Source: an uncultured Pelagibacteraceae bacterium (lineage in GTDB: Bacteria > Pseudomonadota > Alphaproteobacteria > Pelagibacterales > Pelagibacteraceae). Taken from it: a stretch of 9,131 nucleotides of DNA. Every line of letters begins with the position of its first letter. Position 1 is the first letter of the stretch. The notes under the pieces are model-generated. The model made no database searches, was not told the DNA's origin, and was given only the letters and a program-made list of their open reading frames with translations. Of the stretch, positions 5,494 to 9,131 are shown piece by piece. Made by a program: the position numbers and the translations under genes. The DNA is taken from positions 1 to 9,131 of the forward strand of contig CACKPP010000022.1 of assembly GCA_902602105.1 (NCBI GenBank). The letters are read 5' to 3'.

Positions 5494-6543
5494 ATGAACA
5501 AAAATACAATTCTATATGCTGCAATATTAGTTTTTGGAATAACGGCCCCTTTTATTTTTCCAGCATTTAAAGTTCAATTATCAATACTTTGTGTCTTAAT
5601 TGTATTAGCTCTTACATGGAATATTCAAGGTGGAGAAATGGGCTACAACACTTTTGGAAATATATTGTTTTATGGTCTCGGAATGTATCTTTGTGCTTCA
5701 GTTCAAGTTGGAATGTTTTTTCCTTTAGCTGAATGGACCGAGAGTGGTGGAGAAAAAACCTTTGTGCATACACCGGCACAATTTTTCCAAGGAATGGCAG
5801 TAGGATTAGTAGTTGCTGCAGTAGTTCCAACAATAGTTGCGGGATTAATTGGTTATGCAATTCTAGGATTAAGAGGTCATTATTTTGCAATTTGTACTTT
5901 AGGTTTAGGAGTAGCTGCGGGAGAAATTTCTGGAGGTATAGAAATTATTGGGGCTGGCCAAGGTTTTACCACACCCCCATTCCCAGACGTTGGAGGTTTA
6001 GAGGCTAGAGGAGAATTCTTTTATCTCCTAAGTTTTGGTGCACTTGTATTAACATTCATTGCTGTTAGAGCAATTTACTCAACTAGATTTAAATTAATTC
6101 TTAATGCAATCAGAGATAATGAAGATAAAGCTGAGGCAATGGGAATTCAAACAATGAAATATAAAATTATTGGTTGGATGATATCTGCTTTTTTTTGTGG
6201 TTTAGCTGGAGGAATTATGGGTGGGTTAGTTGGATACATAGACTCAACAGATGTTGCATTTGATGGAAGAGAGATGGGAGTATTTATGGTCCTGATGGCT
6301 ATTCTTGGCGGTAAAGGAACTTTGTGGGGACCTGTCATTGGAGCAACAGTATTTCATATTTTCAAAGAAGGGTTTTGGACATTCTTTTTAGGATGGCAGT
6401 ATGTTGCACTAGGTGTTCTTATTGTTGTAATTGTAATTTATTTCCCTGAAGGAATAATGGGATGGTTAAGAGAAAAATATCCAGAAAGATTTGGAGAAGT
6501 AGTTGATGAAGCTGATAGAAAAGCGCAGGTAGAATTAAAATGA
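5494..6543 (+). CDS. livM: Branched-chain amino acid-type ABC transporter permease LivM
   Basis: A 349-residue inner-membrane permease, partner of LivH in the importer channel. It has around eight to ten hydrophobic helices. The family signature region is LRGHYFAICTLGLGVAAGEI (about residues 126-145), followed by GAGQGFTTPPFPDVGG (153-168), matching the usual TGG-NG region. The cytoplasmic coupling segment is RDNEDKAEAMGIQTMKYKI (208-226), and the C-terminal helix pair contains AILGGKGTLWGPVIGA (270-285). A loop around 74-95 (LAEWTESGGEKTFVHTPAQF) is hydrophilic. The tail is charged and cytoplasmic. Translation begins directly after the livH stop with no spacer, and the stop overlaps livG (ATGA at 6540-6543), which indicates coupling along the operon. 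Substrate specificity cannot be read from the permease. Confidence 0.93.
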   Translation: MNKNTILYAAILVFGITAPFIFPAFKVQLSILCVLIVLALTWNIQGGEMGYNTFGNILFYGLGMYLCASVQVGMFFPLAEWTESGGEKTFVHTPAQFFQGMAVGLVVAAVVPTIVAGLIGYAILGLRGHYFAICTLGLGVAAGEISGGIEIIGAGQGFTTPPFPDVGGLEARGEFFYLLSFGALVLTFIAVRAIYSTRFKLILNAIRDNEDKAEAMGIQTMKYKIIGWMISAFFCGLAGGIMGGLVGYIDSTDVAFDGREMGVFMVLMAILGGKGTLWGPVIGATVFHIFKEGFWTFFLGWQYVALGVLIVVIVIYFPEGIMGWLREKYPERFGEVVDEADRKAQVELK

Positions 6544-7280
6544 GTATTTTAGAAGTAAATAATGTGAGTAAATCTTTTGGAGGAGTTAAAGCAAATGTTG
6601 ATATCTCAATGAATGTCGAGAAAGGAAAAATAGTCGGTTTAATTGGACCTAATGGTTCTGGCAAAACAACCCTGTTTAATTCTATCGTTGGAACTTATCC
6701 AATAGATAATGGATCAATTAAATTTAATGGTAAAGAGGTTTCTGAACTACCAGTTCCAGTAATTGCAAAGCTTGGTCTGTTAAGAACGTTTCAGCAAACA
6801 AGGATTTATGGAAAACTAAATTGTGTAGAAAACATGTTAATTAGTCATAAAGGAAGTGATGCTAGCTTGCTTACAATATTTAATAAGATTCCAAAAGATT
6901 TAACTGAAAAAGCTGAAAATTTACTTAACTTTGTTGGTTTGTACCAAAAAAGAAAATTAAGAGCAGGAGACTTGTCTTTTGGTCAACAAAAGCTCTTAGA
7001 GCTAGCAATGGCATTAATGAATGAACCAGAGATGTTATTATTAGATGAACCAACAGCAGGAATTAATCCAACTTTAATAAATGGAATTATAGATAGATTA
7101 ATTAAAGTAAATCAAGATTTTGGTATTACTCTTTTAGTAATTGAGCATAACATGAAAGTAATTATGCAATTAGCTGAAGATATTTTTTGTTTAGCACACG
7201 GAAAGATGCTTGCTAATGGTTCACCAAATGAAATTAAAAATGATAGGCGTGTTATAGACGCTTATTTGGGAGCTCAATAA
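6540..7280 (+). CDS. livG: Branched-chain amino acid-type ABC transporter ATP-binding protein LivG
   Basis: A 246-residue cytoplasmic ABC ATPase, one of two that drive the importer. Nucleotide-binding motifs are complete: Walker A GPNGSGKTT (residues 36-44), Q-loop FQQ (84-86), ABC signature LSFGQQ (145-150), Walker B with Asp169-Glu170 in LLLDEPTAG, and the switch His203 in IEHNM. EHNMKVIM and the ending VIDAYLG are typical of LivG rather than LivF. It is full length, with only a short insertion between the Q-loop and signature. The ATG overlaps the livM stop by four bases; an AGG at 6527-6529 is a weak ribosome site. It ends in TAATG, where the last A starts livF. A heterodimer with LivF is expected. 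Confidence 0.95.
   Translation: MSILEVNNVSKSFGGVKANVDISMNVEKGKIVGLIGPNGSGKTTLFNSIVGTYPIDNGSIKFNGKEVSELPVPVIAKLGLLRTFQQTRIYGKLNCVENMLISHKGSDASLLTIFNKIPKDLTEKAENLLNFVGLYQKRKLRAGDLSFGQQKLLELAMALMNEPEMLLLDEPTAGINPTLINGIIDRLIKVNQDFGITLLVIEHNMKVIMQLAEDIFCLAHGKMLANGSPNEIKNDRRVIDAYLGAQ
7268..7272 (+). promoter_or_regulatory. Ribosome binding site fixing the livF start
   Basis: GGGAG lies seven bases before the ATG at 7280 and inside the end of livG. It supports the start that gives LivF a 24-residue N-terminal extension, because no other ATG is available before the conserved ATPase core begins. Confidence 0.6.
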
Positions 7281-8065
7281 TGTCAAATCAATATGAAGTT
7301 TTAGGTAAAGCACCTGGTGTAGAAGATTTAAAAAATCTATCACCTAATAATGTTCATTTAACAATCAAAAATCTTAATGCAGGATATGGTAAAATGGAAA
7401 TTCTTCATAATTTTGATCTCTGTGTTAGTAAAGCACAGTCACTTTGTTTAATAGGTCCTAATGGTGCAGGCAAATCTACAATACTTCACTCAATTTATGG
7501 GTTTACAAATATTTTTTCTGGAAAAATTGAAATTGATGAAAAAGAAATAACTAATCTTTCTCCTGCTGAAAAACTTAAATCAGTTGGAATAGCTTATATA
7601 CTTCAGGATAATTCTGTATTTCCAGATATGACAGTGGAAGAAAATTTACTAATGGGCGGATTTATCAAAGATAAAACTGAAGAGTCTTTTGCAGAGGCTG
7701 AAAAGATTCTTCAAAAATATGATAGGTTAGGAAATAGAAGAAATCAACCAGCAAAAGTTTTATCTGGAGGTGAAAGAAGATTACTAGAAATTTCTAGAGC
7801 ATTAGTTATGAAACCTTCAGTTTTGTTAGTTGATGAGCCATCTATTGGATTAGAGCCTAAATATATAGATATGGTTTTTGAAATTTTAAGAGATCTTCAA
7901 AAAAATGAAAAAAAAACAATTATCCTTGTAGAGCAAAATGCAAAAAAGGGTTTAGAGTTTGCTGATATTGGTTATGTTTTAGTTTCAGGTCAAACAGCTA
8001 TTGCGGGCAAGGGAGATGATCTTTTAAATAATCCAGATGTTGGTCGCCTATTCTTAGGTGGTTAA
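7280..8065 (+). CDS. livF: Branched-chain amino acid-type ABC transporter ATP-binding protein LivF
   Basis: A 261-residue cytoplasmic ABC ATPase, partner of LivG. Walker A is GPNGAGKST (residues 59-67), the Q-loop Gln is at 109 (YILQDNSVFPDMTVEENLLMG), the ABC signature is LSGGERR (161-167), and Walker B has Asp185-Glu186 in VLLVDEPSIGL. The usual switch histidine is replaced by Gln219 in VEQNAKKG, which is normal for LivF and identifies it as such; the C-terminus GRLFLGG also fits. The conserved core begins near residue 25 (VHLTIKNLNAGYG), so there is a polar N-terminal extension of about 24 residues not found in typical LivF. GGGAG at 7268-7272 supports the long form. It overlaps livG and azlC by one base each (TAATG). 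Confidence 0.95.
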   Translation: MSNQYEVLGKAPGVEDLKNLSPNNVHLTIKNLNAGYGKMEILHNFDLCVSKAQSLCLIGPNGAGKSTILHSIYGFTNIFSGKIEIDEKEITNLSPAEKLKSVGIAYILQDNSVFPDMTVEENLLMGGFIKDKTEESFAEAEKILQKYDRLGNRRNQPAKVLSGGERRLLEISRALVMKPSVLLVDEPSIGLEPKYIDMVFEILRDLQKNEKKTIILVEQNAKKGLEFADIGYVLVSGQTAIAGKGDDLLNNPDVGRLFLGG

Positions 8066-8763
8066 TGATAGATACAAAGTATTTTTTAAAAGGATTTAAA
8101 TCTATAAGAGGTGTTGGAAGTCCTGCAATTGCACTTGGTGCAAGTTTTGTTGCGATAGGTGCCTTGCTTAAAAATTTAGGTTTCTCAATTCAAGAAAGCA
8201 TTTTTTCAACCTTTTTAACTTATGCATTACCTGGCTCATTAGTAATGGCAGAGTCAATGTTGATTGGGGCTTCTCTAATAAATATTTTTATAGCCGTATG
8301 GTTGGTCAACGCAAGATTATATCCGATGACTGTAGCATTGATGCCTTTATTGATGCACGAAAATCAACCTAGATGGAAATATTATTTATCATGCCATTTT
8401 ATAGCTGTCTCATCATGGCTCATTATGAAAGATAATTATGAAGAAATAGAAAAAGAAAATAGAATAGATTTTTGGATTGGAATTGGTACCGCTACTTGGT
8501 CAGTCGCAATTTTCTCAACAATTATTGGTTACATAACTTCCGATTTTCTTAATAAAGATATGCTTATTGGTTTATCAATCGTAAATCCAATATATTTTAT
8601 TTGTATGATGATTGGTGCCATGAAGACAATCCAATTAAGTTTATCTGTAATTTTTGGAGCAGTTTTAGGTCCTGCTTTTTATTTTTTATCTCCTGAATGG
8701 TCAATATTGTATGGTGGGTTTTTGGCAGGAACTATTGCTTTTTTCATAGGAGAAAAAAAATGA
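8065..8763 (+). CDS. azlC: AzlC-family branched-chain amino acid exporter, large subunit
   Basis: A 232-residue inner-membrane protein with about seven hydrophobic helices, the normal length for AzlC (YgaZ in E. coli), the larger half of a two-component exporter of branched-chain amino acids and analogues. Assignment rests on the overall pattern GVGSPAIALGASFVAIGALLKNLGFS (residues 16-41), then TYALPGSLVMAESMLIGAS (52-70) and VNARLYPMTVALMPLL (80-95), plus a small AzlD-like partner next door. The two central motifs deviate from the usual forms (FAGSAQF and LNLRHLLY in many AzlC proteins), so this is a divergent member. It starts at the last base of the livF stop (TAATG) and ends overlapping azlD (ATGA). 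It is therefore part of the importer operon, an export function joined to an import operon. Confidence 0.85.
   Translation: MIDTKYFLKGFKSIRGVGSPAIALGASFVAIGALLKNLGFSIQESIFSTFLTYALPGSLVMAESMLIGASLINIFIAVWLVNARLYPMTVALMPLLMHENQPRWKYYLSCHFIAVSSWLIMKDNYEEIEKENRIDFWIGIGTATWSVAIFSTIIGYITSDFLNKDMLIGLSIVNPIYFICMMIGAMKTIQLSLSVIFGAVLGPAFYFLSPEWSILYGGFLAGTIAFFIGEKK
8748..8752 (+). promoter_or_regulatory. Ribosome binding site fixing the azlD start
   Basis: AGGAG lies seven bases before the ATG at 8760 and inside azlC. It favours this ATG over the in-frame one at 8697, which would give an out-of-family, charged N-terminal extension and a 67-base overlap with azlC. Confidence 0.75.
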
Positions 8764-9083
8764 CAAGTAATATTATAATAGTTATAATTATCACCTCGTT
8801 AGCAACATATCTTTCTAGATTTTTAGGTGTTGTAAGTTCTGAAAAAATTAAAGAAACATCCAAAATGTTCAGATGGTTTAATTGTCTTGCTTATTCAACT
8901 CTTGCAGCATTAATTGCAAGAATAGTAATTTTTCCATCAGGATCCTTGTCTGAAGTAGATTATCTTATTAGATTTTTAGTGGTTGTTATGTCTGTTGGTT
9001 TGTTTTATTTCACTAAAAAAAATTTAGTTTACCCAACACTTTTCTCTGCTATCATACTAACACTTTTTAGTAGCTATATATGA
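8760..9083 (+). CDS. azlD: AzlD-family branched-chain amino acid exporter, small subunit
   Basis: A 107-residue inner-membrane protein with about four hydrophobic helices, the size of AzlD (YgaH), the obligatory partner of AzlC. It opens with IIIVIIITSLATYLSRFLG, matching the family pattern in which a first helix is followed by T-L-R-xxP/G. Next come FRWFNCLAYSTLAALIARIV (residues 38-57, counting from the chosen start) and a hydrophobic C-terminus. I use the ATG at 8760, which overlaps the azlC stop (ATGA) and follows AGGAG, rather than the earlier in-frame ATG at 8697. The TGA at 9081-9083 overlaps the next start in the same ATGA fashion, so the operon continues. The small, variable AzlD family makes the name depend partly on the neighbouring azlC. 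Confidence 0.85.
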   Translation: MTSNIIIVIIITSLATYLSRFLGVVSSEKIKETSKMFRWFNCLAYSTLAALIARIVIFPSGSLSEVDYLIRFLVVVMSVGLFYFTKKNLVYPTLFSAIILTLFSSYI

Positions 9084-9131
9084 TTGAAAAAATTGATGGT
9101 TTTGAAATAGATTTAAATGAAAAATCAAAAA
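9080..9131 (+). CDS. Unidentified gene, 5' end only
   Basis: An open frame begins at ATG 9080, overlapping the azlD stop as ATGA, and reads MIEKIDGFEIDLNEKSK up to the window edge. The coupled start is the same arrangement used by the genes before it, which makes it likely to be a genuine last or further member of the liv-azl operon. Seventeen residues are too few to name a family. They are hydrophilic and show no signal peptide, so a cytosolic enzyme is the most likely kind of product. Confidence 0.55.
   Translation, partial: MIEKIDGFEIDLNEKSK

Noticed and set aside
5612..6664. Several opposite- or alternate-frame open stretches inside livM and livG (5612-5890, 5733-6008, 6147-6338, 6419-6664).
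   Set aside because: They lie wholly within well-supported genes, lack ribosome sites, and have low-complexity compositions expected of shadow frames.
8697..8759. An earlier in-frame ATG at 8697 for azlD.
   Set aside because: It would add 21 charged and aromatic residues foreign to the family. The 8760 start has AGGAG and an ATGA overlap.
1..9131. CRISPR arrays, tRNA/rRNA genes, insertion sequences or phage genes.
   Set aside because: No regularly spaced repeats, cloverleaf sequences, transposases or phage-type proteins were seen. All long stretches are accounted for by host-type genes.

Overview
The window is very AT-rich (roughly 30% G+C by eye) and almost fully coding. Most junctions overlap by 1-4 bases or leave gaps of 0-4 bases. 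Genome style and protein sequences (a complete branched-chain-type ABC importer, a TIGR03643/DUF2805 protein, a bacterial histone-deacetylase-fold protein) point to a streamlined marine alphaproteobacterium of the SAR11/Pelagibacterales type. This is inferred from gene content and composition, not from a database search.

Layout. Bases 1-1933 (+ strand) hold a tight cluster: the 3' end of a D-2-hydroxyacid dehydrogenase, a class IV-like (HDAC11-like) deacetylase-fold enzyme, methionine sulfoxide reductase B and a four-helix membrane protein of unknown function. Bases 1925-2479 (- strand) hold a two-gene unit, a TIGR03643/DUF2805 protein followed by glutaredoxin; its tail overlaps the + strand membrane gene by 9 bases. 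The divergent gap 2480-2598 carries a long perfect inverted repeat whose 3' arm runs into a T-tract ending exactly at the ATG of a LysE/RhtB-family exporter (2599-3213).

From 3303 on lies a branched-chain amino acid (HAAT family) importer: periplasmic binding protein, intercistronic terminator, two permeases and two ATPases. The permease-ATPase genes continue without a gap into azlC and azlD, the two subunits of a branched-chain amino acid exporter, and then into an unidentified gene cut by the right edge. Stop/start overlaps (ATGA, TAATG) link livM to livG, livG to livF, livF to azlC, azlC to azlD and azlD to the last gene, so translation is probably coupled throughout.

Functionally, LivK-type protein captures an amino acid (probably branched-chain, substrate unproven) in the periplasm, LivHM form the channel and LivGF power it. 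AzlCD, and perhaps the LysE-type protein upstream, could release excess. The strong hairpin after the binding-protein gene would let the cell make far more binding protein than membrane complex. The left part suggests thiol/redox upkeep: MsrB and glutaredoxin lie close together on opposite strands. The least explained element is the hairpin-plus-T-tract abutting the LysE start codon.
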